Source: an uncultured Clostridium sp. | Lineage (GTDB): Bacteria > Bacillota > Clostridia > Peptostreptococcales > Peptostreptococcaceae | Length of the DNA stretch: 64,000 nt | Reading direction: 5' to 3' | Assembly: GCA_945871955.1 (NCBI GenBank) | Contig: CAMBXR010000001.1 | Location: 162,513-226,512 of the forward strand | In this document: positions 9,405 through 17,683 of the stretch, piece after piece | How positions within the stretch are numbered: position 1 is the stretch's first letter | How the letters are laid out: every line of letters starts with the position of its first letter | Notes under the pieces: model-generated | Told to the model about the DNA's origin: nothing | What the model saw: the letters and a program-made list of their open reading frames with translations, nothing else | The model's database searches: none | Position numbers and translations under genes: made by a program

Positions 9405-9602
9405 TTAGTAAAGTTGAAACATGGTTCTAACTGTATTAAATAAATCATTAATTTCTGTAATTACTAGTCCTAAAACAATTACTACACCCACAAGTGTTGT
9501 AAGTGTTACCCAATCTTTTCTATCAACTTTTTCTAAAATCATATTTAATACTGATATGAGTATCCCAACCCCCGCTACTTTTAATATCAATGCTATTTCC
9601 AT
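9405..9602 (-). CDS. spoIIIAC: Stage III sporulation protein AC
   Basis: Very small membrane protein of 65 residues with two helices (ILKVAGVGILISVLNMIL and LTTLVGVVIVLGLVI), the standard SpoIIIAC form, related in sequence to SpoIIIAD. AGGAGGTAATT precedes the ATG. It is essential for the SpoIIIA channel in Bacillus. Confidence 0.94.
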   Translation of the reverse strand: MEIALILKVAGVGILISVLNMILEKVDRKDWVTLTTLVGVVIVLGLVITEINDLFNTVRTMFQLY

Positions 9603-9611
9603 AATTACCTC

Positions 9612-10133
9612 CTAAATTAAAATTATTCCTATACAAATCCCAACAAAAGTTATTAATTTTTTATATAAGGAACCTTTTTTTAAAATTTCTTCCTTACTAT
9701 CACTTGTTAATTTTTTTAAATTTTCACAAGTTAAGTCTATTAATCTTTGTTGCGATTCAATATCACTTTGTCCTAAAGATAAAAATAATTTTTTTAACTC
9801 ATCAATTTCTTTATCTTGCAAATTTGTATCTTTTTTTATTTTAATTATATTTTCATTCAATATTTCTTCTAAAGTCCTTCCATCTTCTTTACTTAAATCT
9901 TCATGCATATTTCTAAAAAAATTACAAAGACAGTAATCATGTTTTAAAGAAGCTCTATAAAAAACTTCTTCTAAGGTATAAAGACCAAAGGCCATATCCA
10001 TTCTGATTATTTCCAAAATTCTAATGACTTCATTTAATTCTTTGTGTCTTTTTATAAATGCTTTATAAATCGTATCACCTATTAAATAACTACATCCTAT
10101 TAAAAGCCCTATAAAAAATATTTTAATTTGCAA
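9612..10133 (-). CDS. spoIIIAB: Stage III sporulation protein AB
   Basis: Two-helix membrane protein of the SpoIIIA complex, with a type II secretion GspF-like cytoplasmic domain. The 173-residue product has a membrane helix at the start (IKIFFIGLLIGCSYLIGD), a helical cytoplasmic part with RILEIIRMDMAFGLYTLEEV, and a C-terminal helix (LITFVGICIGIILI). The TTG at 10133 is preferred: the resulting start M-Q-I-K-I matches family members, and AAGAGATGG lies just upstream. An ATG at 10160 has no ribosome site and would increase the overlap with spoIIIAA from 11 to 38 bp. Confidence 0.9.
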   Translation of the reverse strand: MQIKIFFIGLLIGCSYLIGDTIYKAFIKRHKELNEVIRILEIIRMDMAFGLYTLEEVFYRASLKHDYCLCNFFRNMHEDLSKEDGRTLEEILNENIIKIKKDTNLQDKEIDELKKLFLSLGQSDIESQQRLIDLTCENLKKLTSDSKEEILKKGSLYKKLITFVGICIGIILI

Positions 10134-11082
10134 AATACCATCTCTTTTCTTGTAAATCATATATTTTTTCTATAGTACCCGGTCCTCTTTTAGCAGAAAG
10201 TAAAATTACTTTTTTAAATAATTCCTCGTCTAATAAATTTTTTAACTCCTTTCTATTTTTTATATCTTCTATGGAGTCTCCATGGACTGTCGTAATAAGC
10301 CCCACTCCTCCATTTAAAGCTGTGTATAATGCCTTTATATCCTTTTCAGTACCAATTTCATCAGTTACTATTACATTTGGTGACATTGATCTTAAAACCA
10401 TCATTATTCCTACATCTTTAGGACAAGTTTCTATAATGTCTGTCCTAATTCCCACATCCATTTGAGGTATCCCTAAATAAGATCCTGCTATTTCATTTCT
10501 TTCATCAATTAGAGCAACTTTTACTCCCTTAAATTTAAATTTTTCATTTCCATTGCTCAAATTTCTTACAATATCTCTAAGCAAAGTTGTTTTTCCACAT
10601 TGAGGCGGTGATATGATTATTGTATTATTTATTTTTGTAGAGCCTTTTATAATATGATCCATCACTTTGTCAGAGCAATTTTTTATTTCTTTAGATATTC
10701 TTATATTTAAAGATGATATATGTTTTATATTTTCTACTCTCCCATCTTCTACAATTGCTTTTCCCACTATTCCCACTCTATGACCACCTCTTAAAGTTAC
10801 AAAACCTTTTTTAATATCATCCATAAAAGAGTGTATAGAGTACTTGCATATAATCTGGAAAGTTTGTTCCACATCTTCTTTGGTGACTATATAAGCATTG
10901 TTCATATTCATATCCAGTTTTTTATTCTTATCATTGTAAAAATAATCTCTTTGGTTTCCATTAATTATTAAAGGCTTATTTATTCTAAGCCTTATTTCTT
11001 CTATATTTTCGCCTTTAATATTTTTTATTTTTTCTCTTAAATTAAGAGATAGTGAGTTAATAATTTCATCAGAAAGTTTCAT
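10123..11082 (-). CDS. spoIIIAA: Stage III sporulation protein AA (secretion-type ATPase)
   Basis: Cytoplasmic ATPase of the GspE/PilT type thought to energise the SpoIIIA channel. The 319-residue protein contains KGFVTLRGGHRVGIVGKA (about 92-109), a P-loop SPPQCGKTTL (158-167) and Walker B VIVTDEIG. The first P-loop glycine, G in most homologues (GPPQCGKT), is Ser here. AGGAGG sits 8 bp before the ATG at 11082; a GTG directly upstream is less well placed. It is the first gene of the operon, divergent from the membrane protease gene at 11222. Confidence 0.95.
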   Translation of the reverse strand: MKLSDEIINSLSLNLREKIKNIKGENIEEIRLRINKPLIINGNQRDYFYNDKNKKLDMNMNNAYIVTKEDVEQTFQIICKYSIHSFMDDIKKGFVTLRGGHRVGIVGKAIVEDGRVENIKHISSLNIRISKEIKNCSDKVMDHIIKGSTKINNTIIISPPQCGKTTLLRDIVRNLSNGNEKFKFKGVKVALIDERNEIAGSYLGIPQMDVGIRTDIIETCPKDVGIMMVLRSMSPNVIVTDEIGTEKDIKALYTALNGGVGLITTVHGDSIEDIKNRKELKNLLDEELFKKVILLSAKRGPGTIEKIYDLQEKRWYFAN

Positions 11083-11163
11083 CACCTTGTCCTCCTCTCT
11101 TGTTTATAATATTTATATTTATTACTTGTACTAAATATTACATTTAGAATAACTTTTCTGATG

Positions 11164-11191
11164 TTGACTTTCTTTATTCCTGTGATAGTAT
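11164..11191 (+). promoter_or_regulatory. Promoter of the HEIGH-motif membrane protein gene
   Basis: TTGACT (11164-11169), 16 bp, TAGTAT (11186-11191) with an upstream TGA that gives an extended -10. It lies about 30 bp before the start codon at 11222, in the divergent region shared with spoIIIAA. A clear SigE site for spoIIIAA was not found, only a weak AATATT...AATATAAAT-like pair. Confidence 0.5.
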
Positions 11192-11221
11192 TTTATTAAT
11201 AAAAGCAAATAAGGAGGCAAA

Positions 11222-12025
11222 ATGATAGTTTTAGCTTTTAAGACTAGTATCTTTCTTACTTTATTAACAACTGGAGTATTTCTTTTCTTCGGCTATATTT
11301 ATAGTATTATTGAAAAAATAAATTCTAGATATTTATTATCAACTTTTGGAAGTAGGGGAGTTTTATTTACAGGTATAATTGGAACAACCATCCACGAGAT
11401 AGGTCACTTAATTATGTGTGTTATTTTCAATCATAAGATTAGTGATTTTCAACTTTTCAACTTTAAAGGTTACAAATATGATGACACCTTAGGATATGTC
11501 TCTCATAGATATAATGAAAATAGTTTGTATCAAAAAGCAGGTAATTTTTTTATAGGTATAGGACCAATTATTTCTGGCACCTTATTTATGATGTTAAGTT
11601 TTAAGTTATTATTACCAGATAAATTTTCACTTTTGGATATTAACAACTTTCTACCTTATTTAAATAATATAAGACTTGAAAATTTCTTTTTATTATTACT
11701 TAATTTATTTAAAGTTTTATTTAGGATTTTATTTAATATTCACAATTTAAGTAATGTAAAATTTTATATTTTTATTTATTTGATGATATGTGTATCTACA
11801 CATATTTCTTTAAGCAAAAAAGATTTTGAAAATAGTAGTATAGGAGTATTTTCTTTATTTATTATTTTTTTCATAATATCTTTCATTTGTATCATTTTAA
11901 ATTTAAATAGTATTTTGAGTATTTTTATAAACTCTATATTATATTTATTTATATTTTTAAGTATTGGATTAGTTTTCTCTATAATTTCTCTTGCTATAAT
12001 ATTTGCCCTTTCTTTAATAATATAA
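11222..12025 (+). CDS. Predicted membrane zinc metalloprotease with HEIGH motif (unassigned family)
   Basis: A 267-residue, strongly hydrophobic protein with about six to seven membrane segments. The fourth block reads GTTIHEIGHLIM (54-65), an HExxH zinc-protease motif inside or beside a membrane helix, and is followed by GYVSHRYNE (91-99) and FFIGIGPIISG (109-119), the kind of third-ligand region seen in intramembrane M50-like proteases, although the classical LDG motif is not seen. AAGGAGGCAAA precedes the ATG. No named family was recognised with certainty. Its position divergent from spoIIIA is suggestive but its promoter looks vegetative. Confidence 0.8.
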   Translation: MIVLAFKTSIFLTLLTTGVFLFFGYIYSIIEKINSRYLLSTFGSRGVLFTGIIGTTIHEIGHLIMCVIFNHKISDFQLFNFKGYKYDDTLGYVSHRYNENSLYQKAGNFFIGIGPIISGTLFMMLSFKLLLPDKFSLLDINNFLPYLNNIRLENFFLLLLNLFKVLFRILFNIHNLSNVKFYIFIYLMICVSTHISLSKKDFENSSIGVFSLFIIFFIISFICIILNLNSILSIFINSILYLFIFLSIGLVFSIISLAIIFALSLII

Positions 12026-12055
12026 ATTATTATTGAATAACTTAAGAGCACATAA

Positions 12056-12106
12056 AAAAGATATAGGACTAAACTTAATTGCTTTTTGGCTTATATCTTT
12101 TGGTTT
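12056..12106 (+). terminator. Possible weak terminator
   Basis: AAAAGATATA (12056-12065) and TATATCTTTT (12092-12101) form a 10-bp AT-rich stem around a 26-base loop, followed by GGTTT. It lies 30 bp after the membrane protease gene. The large loop makes it uncertain. Confidence 0.3.
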
Positions 12107-12173
12107 ATATCTACGAAAAATAATTATTATATAATTAAGAGTTTAATTTATATTCAAAGGAGGTTATTAAAAT

Positions 12174-13130
12174 ATGAGAAAGAAACGATATATCATTTCA
12201 TTAGTATTTACTATATTGATGGTTTTTGTAGCAGAATTTACTAATGAGCTAGAAATCATATTTCCAGAAATTTTAGCTTTATTATCAGGAGCATGGATTG
12301 CTGATACTCAACCATGGAAAGTTAGCAAAAAACAACTATTTTTATTAATATCTTTATCTTCCTTCGTAGGAGTTATAATTGTTAAATATATTTATGTACA
12401 TACTCTTATAAAAATTGTCATAGCCTTTACCTTTTCTTTTTTAATTCTAACATTATCAAAGACTACTATTATTCCCTTGATATCTGCATGTATATTACCT
12501 ATTTTATTAAATACATCTACATGGGTTTATCCCATATCTGTAACAATAATGTGTGCTTTAATTGTAATCATCCAATATTTTATGGAAATACTTTCTATTC
12601 GTCATAAAGAAAATAATACAGTTATATTATCTGATAGCGTAGCAACTTTAGAATTAGAAGATAATAAAATAAAAAATATAATTATTAAATATTTTAAGTC
12701 TTTAACAATTATATTATTCGTTGCATTATTTCCTGTTATAACAAATAATTTATTTTTTATTGCTCCACCTCTAATCGTAACTTTTATGGAGTTTTCAGAT
12801 ATTAATAGCCCTGCAAGAAAAAACGCAAAAAAAATAGTAGTATTAATAGGTATTACTGCTCTAGTAGGCTCTATGGGAAGACTATTTTTAAATGTATATT
12901 TACAACTTCCTTTATACTTAGTTTGTGCAATTGTCACAATCTGTGTATTTATAATTTTCGAAAAAAATAATATTATATTTCCGCCAGCAGCGGCCATATC
13001 TATTTTACCTTTATTATTAAACGAAAACAGTCTTTACATATATCCTATTGAAGTATTTATTGGTAGTTGTATTTTTATAACTTTAGCCTTGCTTATATTC
13101 AAAGAAAATGAAAAAGTTTATGATATGTAA
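12174..13130 (+). CDS. Polytopic membrane protein with internally duplicated HPP-like domain
   Basis: A 318-residue integral membrane protein with about ten hydrophobic segments and no recognised function. The two halves resemble each other: FPEILALLSGAWIADTQPW ... ISACILPILLNTSTWVYPI (about 30-125) and APPLIVTFMEFSDINSPAR ... AAISILPLLLNENSLYIYPI (about 197-295). Both have a helix, a polar turn, then an ILP.LLN....YPI block. The second copy contains FPPAAAIS, reminiscent of the HPP motif of HPP-family transporters. A charged linker (HKENNTVILSDSVATLELE) joins them. AAGGAGGTT precedes the ATG. A small transporter is likely but unproven. Confidence 0.75.
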   Translation: MRKKRYIISLVFTILMVFVAEFTNELEIIFPEILALLSGAWIADTQPWKVSKKQLFLLISLSSFVGVIIVKYIYVHTLIKIVIAFTFSFLILTLSKTTIIPLISACILPILLNTSTWVYPISVTIMCALIVIIQYFMEILSIRHKENNTVILSDSVATLELEDNKIKNIIIKYFKSLTIILFVALFPVITNNLFFIAPPLIVTFMEFSDINSPARKNAKKIVVLIGITALVGSMGRLFLNVYLQLPLYLVCAIVTICVFIIFEKNNIIFPPAAAISILPLLLNENSLYIYPIEVFIGSCIFITLALLIFKENEKVYDM

Positions 13131-13143
13131 AATGCTACTAATA

Positions 13144-13152
13144 TGATATAAT
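13144..13152 (+). promoter_or_regulatory. Extended -10 promoter of yaaA
   Basis: TGATATAAT is a perfect extended -10 (TGn plus TATAAT) 58 bp before the yaaA start. No good -35 is present at 17 bp. Confidence 0.45.
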
Positions 13153-13210
13153 CATAAATTAATTATATAAATTTTTCAAAGTAAATTCATATTTAAAGGA
13201 GCTTATACAC

Positions 13211-13966
13211 ATGATTTCAATTATTTCACCAGCAAAAAATATGAGAAATTTAAAAATAGATAATATAAAACCTAAGATGTATGGAGAATCTAGATTTTTT
13301 ACTAATGAAACTAAAGAAATTATAAATGAATTAAAAAAATTAACTCCATGGGATATTCAATCTATAATGAAAGTTAACGAAAAAATAGCCTTTCAGTCTT
13401 ATGCTTATTTTCAAGACTTTAATTTTGACGAAGAAGGCGTGTGCGGTCTTTTAGCTTATGATGGTTTAGTTTTTAAAAATATAAAAGCTGAAGAATTCAC
13501 ATCAGAAGATTTTGATTTTGCTAATAATCATGTTAGGATATTAGATGCTTTTTATGGTATAGTTAATCCACTAGATGGTGTCTTACCTTATAGACTAGAA
13601 ATGCAGTATAAAATAAATATTAACGATAAAAATCTTTATAAGTTTTGGGAAGATAAACTATATAAAAAATTATATAGTGAGGATAAGGTAATTATTAATT
13701 TAGCTTCTGAGGAATATGCTAAGGCTGTAAGAGGATTTCTAGATAAAGACGATATATTTATCGATATAGACTTTAAAATCCATAAAGACGGAAAATTAAA
13801 AACTATGGCAACATATGCAAAAATGGCTCGCGGACAAATGATTAAATACATAATAGAAAATAAAATAGATAATCCAGAAGATTTAAAAGATTTTACTTTT
13901 AATGGATATAAATTTGATCATAATCTTTCTACAAATAAAAAATTTGTCTTTATTAGACAAGACTAA
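13211..13966 (+). CDS. yaaA: YaaA family protein (peroxide stress, UPF0246)
   Basis: YaaA/DUF328 protein that in E. coli lowers free iron during peroxide stress and binds DNA. The 251 residues match the family throughout: MISIISPAKNM at the start, DGLVFKNIKAEEF, LRILDAFYG-like HVRILDAFYGIVNPLDGVLPYRLEM, NLASEEYAKAV, and a C-terminal MARGQMIKYIIENKI ... FNGYKFD. TTAAAGGAGC precedes the ATG. It ends at a bidirectional terminator shared with plsX and appears to be a single-gene transcript. Confidence 0.94.
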   Translation: MISIISPAKNMRNLKIDNIKPKMYGESRFFTNETKEIINELKKLTPWDIQSIMKVNEKIAFQSYAYFQDFNFDEEGVCGLLAYDGLVFKNIKAEEFTSEDFDFANNHVRILDAFYGIVNPLDGVLPYRLEMQYKININDKNLYKFWEDKLYKKLYSEDKVIINLASEEYAKAVRGFLDKDDIFIDIDFKIHKDGKLKTMATYAKMARGQMIKYIIENKIDNPEDLKDFTFNGYKFDHNLSTNKKFVFIRQD

Positions 13967-14003
13967 AAAATCCTTCCACAAAATAAGTGGAAGGATTTTT
14001 TAG
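13964..14003. terminator. Bidirectional terminator between yaaA and plsX
   Basis: Perfect stem of 16 bp (A-tract plus TCCTTCCAC / GTGGAAGGA plus T-tract) around a 7-base loop, with T tracts on both strands. It overlaps the plsX stop codon and serves both converging genes. Confidence 0.95.
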
Positions 14004-15037
14004 TTTTCATCTATTTTATTTTCTTCACTAGCTTTTTCAGCTTCTTTTTTTTCTAATAAATAAGATTCTATATCTTCTACTACATTTCCATCTACAAAAT
14101 GTATAGCTTGATTTATTGCATTTTTTATTGCTTTAGCATCAGAACTTCCGTGAGCTTTAATAACTCCACCCTTAACACCTAAAAATGGTGCTCCACCGTA
14201 TTCTGAGTAATCAAGAAATGCTTTTAATTTTCTTAAATCATCTTTAATAAGTAATGCTCCTAATTTTCCCTTAGTACTACTCATTAAAGTTTCCTTCATA
14301 AGCTTCATCATTCCCATAGCCACGCCTTCACAAGTCTTTAACATTATATTACCTGTAAATCCATCGCAAACTATTACATCAGCTTTAGATTCAATTACAT
14401 CTCTACCTTCAATATTTCCTATAAAGTTTAAATCCATATTTTTTAATTCTTCATAAGTTGCTTTTACAAGTTCATTTCCTTTTCCTTCTTCTGAACCAAT
14501 ATTAGCAAGACCTATTCTTGGGTTTTCCATATTTAAAACCTTTTTAAGATAAATATTAGCCATCATAGCAAATTCACTTAAGTTTCTCGGCTTGCAATCA
14601 GCATTAGCTCCACTATCTGCTATTATAGTCATTGTGCCTTTTATATTTGGCATACAAGGACAAAGGCAAGGTCTATCTATTCCTTTTATTCTACCAACTA
14701 CTAAAGTAGCTCCTGTAAGTAAAGCTCCCGTACTTCCTGCTGATACTATAGCATCAGCTTTTTTTTCTTTTACTAAATTTAAACCTACAACCATAGATGA
14801 ATCTTTTTTTCTTCTTATGGCTTGAACTGGTTTATCTTCATTTTCTATCACTTCTGTAGTATGTACTATTTCTAATTTACTTCTATCAAATTCATAAGAT
14901 GAAAATTCTTTTTCAAGTAAGTCTTTATCCCCAGTTATTACTATATCAATATTATATTCTTTTATAGCTTCAACAACTCCACCTACAACAGCCTTTGGTG
15001 CATTATCTCCACCCATACCATCAACAACTATTCTCAT
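14000..15037 (-). CDS. plsX: Phosphate acyltransferase PlsX
   Basis: Makes acyl phosphate from acyl-ACP, the donor for PlsY in phospholipid synthesis; peripheral membrane enzyme. The 345-residue protein starts RIVVDGMGGDNAP, and has IVSAGSTGALL and GEDG-region equivalents such as VCDGFTGNIMLKTCEG. AAGGAGGACAAGT precedes the ATG. The C-terminus adds a short Lys/Glu-rich tail. In many Clostridia plsX is followed by fabH and other fatty-acid genes; here it is followed directly by a terminator. It connects with FakA and the DegV protein, which also feed acyl phosphate. Confidence 0.97.
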   Translation of the reverse strand: MRIVVDGMGGDNAPKAVVGGVVEAIKEYNIDIVITGDKDLLEKEFSSYEFDRSKLEIVHTTEVIENEDKPVQAIRRKKDSSMVVGLNLVKEKKADAIVSAGSTGALLTGATLVVGRIKGIDRPCLCPCMPNIKGTMTIIADSGANADCKPRNLSEFAMMANIYLKKVLNMENPRIGLANIGSEEGKGNELVKATYEELKNMDLNFIGNIEGRDVIESKADVIVCDGFTGNIMLKTCEGVAMGMMKLMKETLMSSTKGKLGALLIKDDLRKLKAFLDYSEYGGAPFLGVKGGVIKAHGSSDAKAIKNAINQAIHFVDGNVVEDIESYLLEKKEAEKASEENKIDEN

Positions 15038-15151
15038 ACTTGTCCTCCTTAATGTATGCTTTATGCAAAAGTTTATATATAATCACAAATTATTACTAGT
15101 ATTTTACAGTAATAACTTTATTTTATCAACTCTAATTTATTTTTATATTTT

Positions 15152-15182
15152 AATAAAAAAACATGTAGATTTCTCTACATGT
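15152..15182 (-). terminator. Terminator after rpmF
   Basis: Perfect 9-bp stem ACATGTAGA / TCTACATGT (15161-15169, 15174-15182) with a GAAA loop on the minus strand, then TTTTTTT. It separates rpmF from plsX. Confidence 0.88.
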
Positions 15183-15196
15183 TTTTAAAAATATCA

Positions 15197-15373
15197 TTAT
15201 TCAGATACTATTTCTTTACCTTTGTAGTGTCCACAATCTGGACAAACTCTATGTGGTAATTTTGGTTCATGACATTGTGGACACTCTACGAATCCTGTTG
15301 CTGTCATTTTTGAGTTAGCCGCTCTTCTCATTTTAGTTTTTGATTTAGCTGTTTTACGCTTAGGTACTGCCAT
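15197..15373 (-). CDS. rpmF: 50S ribosomal protein L32
   Basis: Ribosomal protein L32, 58 residues, too short for a 60-residue ORF cut-off. It begins [18 protein letters not shown] and has two CxxC pairs (CPQC and CPDC) that bind zinc, so it is the zinc-ribbon (C+) form. AGGAGGTGGCTTAA precedes the ATG. It follows the DUF177 gene by 13 bp, the standard bacterial pairing, and is followed by a terminator. Confidence 0.97.
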   Translation of the reverse strand: MAVPKRKTAKSKTKMRRAANSKMTATGFVECPQCHEPKLPHRVCPDCGHYKGKEIVSE

Positions 15374-15386
15374 TTAAGCCACCTCC

Positions 15387-15914
15387 TTAGTCATTTTTAA
15401 ATAAATCTTTTAATTTAGCAAAACGTGGATCTATTTCATCCTCGTCATTGGCAATTGGGCTACATGCACAAGTTTCCCTATTTAGGTTAGCTCCGCAATC
15501 TTGACAAAGTCCCATACAATCATCTTTACAGATAACTTGTGCAGGCGCATTGAAGATTAATGTTTGTCCAATTATATCAAGTAAATTTACTTCATCACCG
15601 TCAATAATAAATGCATCATAGTCTTCAAATAAATCTTCATCAAAATCGTCTTTCACTAAGAAACCTTCTATAGCATATTCTATTGGTACTTTAACTTCAT
15701 CTAAACATCTAGCACAGTTGTCTAATATTTCGAAACTGACATCAGCATCTAAATAATATCCTTTATTTGTTCTAGATATTTTACCTTTAAGGTTTAGCGG
15801 TGAAGTTATTTTATATGTGTTCTCACAATAATTAATACTATCAATTTTTTGTGAAAAATTCAAGTCTATTTTATCAGATTCTTTTCTGTTTAACTTGTCT
15901 AGACTAATTATCAT
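15387..15914 (-). CDS. DUF177/YceD family protein
   Basis: YceD/YlbN family protein of 175 residues, nearly always encoded just before rpmF and thought to act in 23S rRNA or ribosome maturation. It has CARCLDEV in the middle and a C-terminal zinc-type cluster CKDDCMGLCQDCGANLN with further Cys in ETCACSP. The end DPRFAKLKDLF is the family signature. The gene starts about 22 bp after a consensus promoter. Confidence 0.93.
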   Translation of the reverse strand: MIISLDKLNRKESDKIDLNFSQKIDSINYCENTYKITSPLNLKGKISRTNKGYYLDADVSFEILDNCARCLDEVKVPIEYAIEGFLVKDDFDEDLFEDYDAFIIDGDEVNLLDIIGQTLIFNAPAQVICKDDCMGLCQDCGANLNRETCACSPIANDEDEIDPRFAKLKDLFKND

Positions 15915-15942
15915 ACTTTCACCTCGTTATATTACCAAATTT

Positions 15943-15971
15943 ATTATACAAATCTAGTCAATGTTTGTCAA
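15943..15971 (-). promoter_or_regulatory. Consensus SigA promoter of DUF177-rpmF
   Basis: On the minus strand TTGACA (15966-15971), exactly 17 bp, TATAAT (15943-15948). Both hexamers are perfect. It fits strong constitutive expression of a ribosomal protein gene. Confidence 0.88.
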
Positions 15972-16048
15972 GTATTTTTACTTGATAGTTAAAAATAAGA
16001 TAATAATACTTTTTTTGCTAATTTATACTAAATAAGTTGGCAAAACTA

Positions 16049-16078
16049 TTTTAAGGTAGGTCTAAGCCTACCTTAAAA
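16049..16078 (-). terminator. Likely terminator after ackA
   Basis: Perfect 12-bp stem TTTTAAGGTAGG / CCTACCTTAAAA with a 6-base loop, 50 bp past the ackA stop. The following T tract is poor, so termination strength is uncertain. Confidence 0.5.
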
Positions 16079-16129
16079 CTTTAAATATATTATTATAAAG
16101 AAATTTATATTAATCAAATAAGCTTAAAA

Positions 16130-17326
16130 TTATTTAACTAATTCTAAAGTATCTCTAGCTATCATTAATTCTTCGTTAGTTGGTATTAATAATACTTTAA
16201 CTTGAGAATCAGCAGCAGATATAACTCTTTCTTTTCCTCTTACGTTGTTAGCTTCAGCATCCATTTTAACACCTAAGTATTCCATGTTTGATGCTATTGC
16301 CATTCTGTTATCTATACCATTTTCACCTAATCCAGCAGTGAATACTATTGCATCAACACCGTTCATTTCAGCAGCATAAGATCCGATGTATTTTTTAACT
16401 CTAGTGTGGTAAGCATTTAAAGCATCTATAGCTTTTTGATCACCTTTTGCAGCAGCAGCTTCGATATCTCTGAAGTCAGAAGATATACCAGTCATACCGT
16501 AAACACCAGATTGTTTGTTCATTAAGTTATCTACACCATCTGCATCTAATCCTTCTTTTCTCATCATGAAAGGTATTATAGCAGGGTCTATATCACCACA
16601 TCTAGTTCCCATTATTAATCCTTCTAATGGAGTAAGACCCATTGAAGTATCTATAACTTTACCATTTTTAATAGCAGCTACTGAAGCACCATTTCCTAAG
16701 TGGCAAGTTATTATTTTTAAGTCTTTTATATCTTTTCCTAACATTTCTGCAGCTCTTTGAGATACATATTTGTGAGAAGTTCCGTGGAATCCGTATCTTC
16801 TTACTCCGTACTCATCATATAGTCTGTGAGGTACTCCGTAAAGGTAAGCTGCTGGTTCCATTGTTTGATGGAAAGCAGTATCAAATACAGCTACATTTGG
16901 TACTCCTGGAAGTATAGCTTTCATAGCATCTATTCCCATTAAGTTAGCTGGGTTATGTAATGGTGCTAAGTCGTTACATGCTTTTATAGCTTCTTCAACT
17001 TCTTCTGTTATTACTACTGAAGATGCGAATTTTTCACCACCGTGAACAACTCTGTGTCCTACAGCATCTATTTCAGACATGTCTTTAACTCCACCGTAAA
17101 CTGAATCTTGAACACCTGCAAGAACTAATTTTATAGCATCTTGGTGATCTTTCATTGGTTGTTCAACGATGTATTTACCTTCTACACCATCTTTTTTTTG
17201 AGTAAGTATAGAACCATCTATACCTATTCTTTCAACTAATCCTATACATAATACTGCTTCATTTTCCATATCTATTAATTGATATTTTAATGAAGAACTA
17301 CCACAGTTTAATACTAATACTTTCAT
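16130..17326 (-). CDS. ackA: Acetate kinase
   Basis: Converts acetyl phosphate and ADP to acetate and ATP, the last step of acetate fermentation. The 398-residue protein has the N-terminal [34 protein letters not shown] and HLGNGAS motifs of the ASKHA acetokinase family and ends with [10 protein letters not shown]. The ATG at 17326 lies 10 bp after AGGAGG; an in-frame TTG at 17335 is too close to it. No pta gene adjoins. It is transcribed alone, divergent from tmcAL. Confidence 0.97.
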   Translation of the reverse strand: MKVLVLNCGSSSLKYQLIDMENEAVLCIGLVERIGIDGSILTQKKDGVEGKYIVEQPMKDHQDAIKLVLAGVQDSVYGGVKDMSEIDAVGHRVVHGGEKFASSVVITEEVEEAIKACNDLAPLHNPANLMGIDAMKAILPGVPNVAVFDTAFHQTMEPAAYLYGVPHRLYDEYGVRRYGFHGTSHKYVSQRAAEMLGKDIKDLKIITCHLGNGASVAAIKNGKVIDTSMGLTPLEGLIMGTRCGDIDPAIIPFMMRKEGLDADGVDNLMNKQSGVYGMTGISSDFRDIEAAAAKGDQKAIDALNAYHTRVKKYIGSYAAEMNGVDAIVFTAGLGENGIDNRMAIASNMEYLGVKMDAEANNVRGKERVISAADSQVKVLLIPTNEELMIARDTLELVK

Positions 17327-17377
17327 TATTAGCAATCCTCCTTAAAAATTTTAAATTTTTCCTTAAATTAATATTCA

Positions 17378-17406
17378 AATATGACTATTTGACTTTATAT
17401 TGTCAA
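17378..17406 (-). promoter_or_regulatory. Promoter of ackA
   Basis: On the minus strand TTGACA (17401-17406), 17 bp, CATATT (17378-17383). The -35 is perfect, the -10 matches four of six. It lies about 50 bp before the ackA start. Confidence 0.55.
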
Positions 17407-17683
17407 TCATAATAAATATAACACCTTTTTAGTTAAAAGTACATACCATTTCTAAAAATACACTTATATAATATTTTTATATTATTATTTATTTGATATA
17501 ATAAATAATTAATTCTATATAACTTTTAATGTGTTGTTATTCTTATTATTTATTGAATAATACATATTTATGTGTTTTAACATGCATTTATATTATTCTA
17601 TTATTAAGTATTTAATCCAATTTTGTCAACTTAAAAGATATAATATATCAGCATGTAGCAAAAATTACCAAAAGGAGATTTGT

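Noticed and set aside
17570..17683. N-terminal extension of TmcAL
   Set aside because: The family begins at [16 protein letters not shown]; the extra part is unconserved and has no ribosome site.
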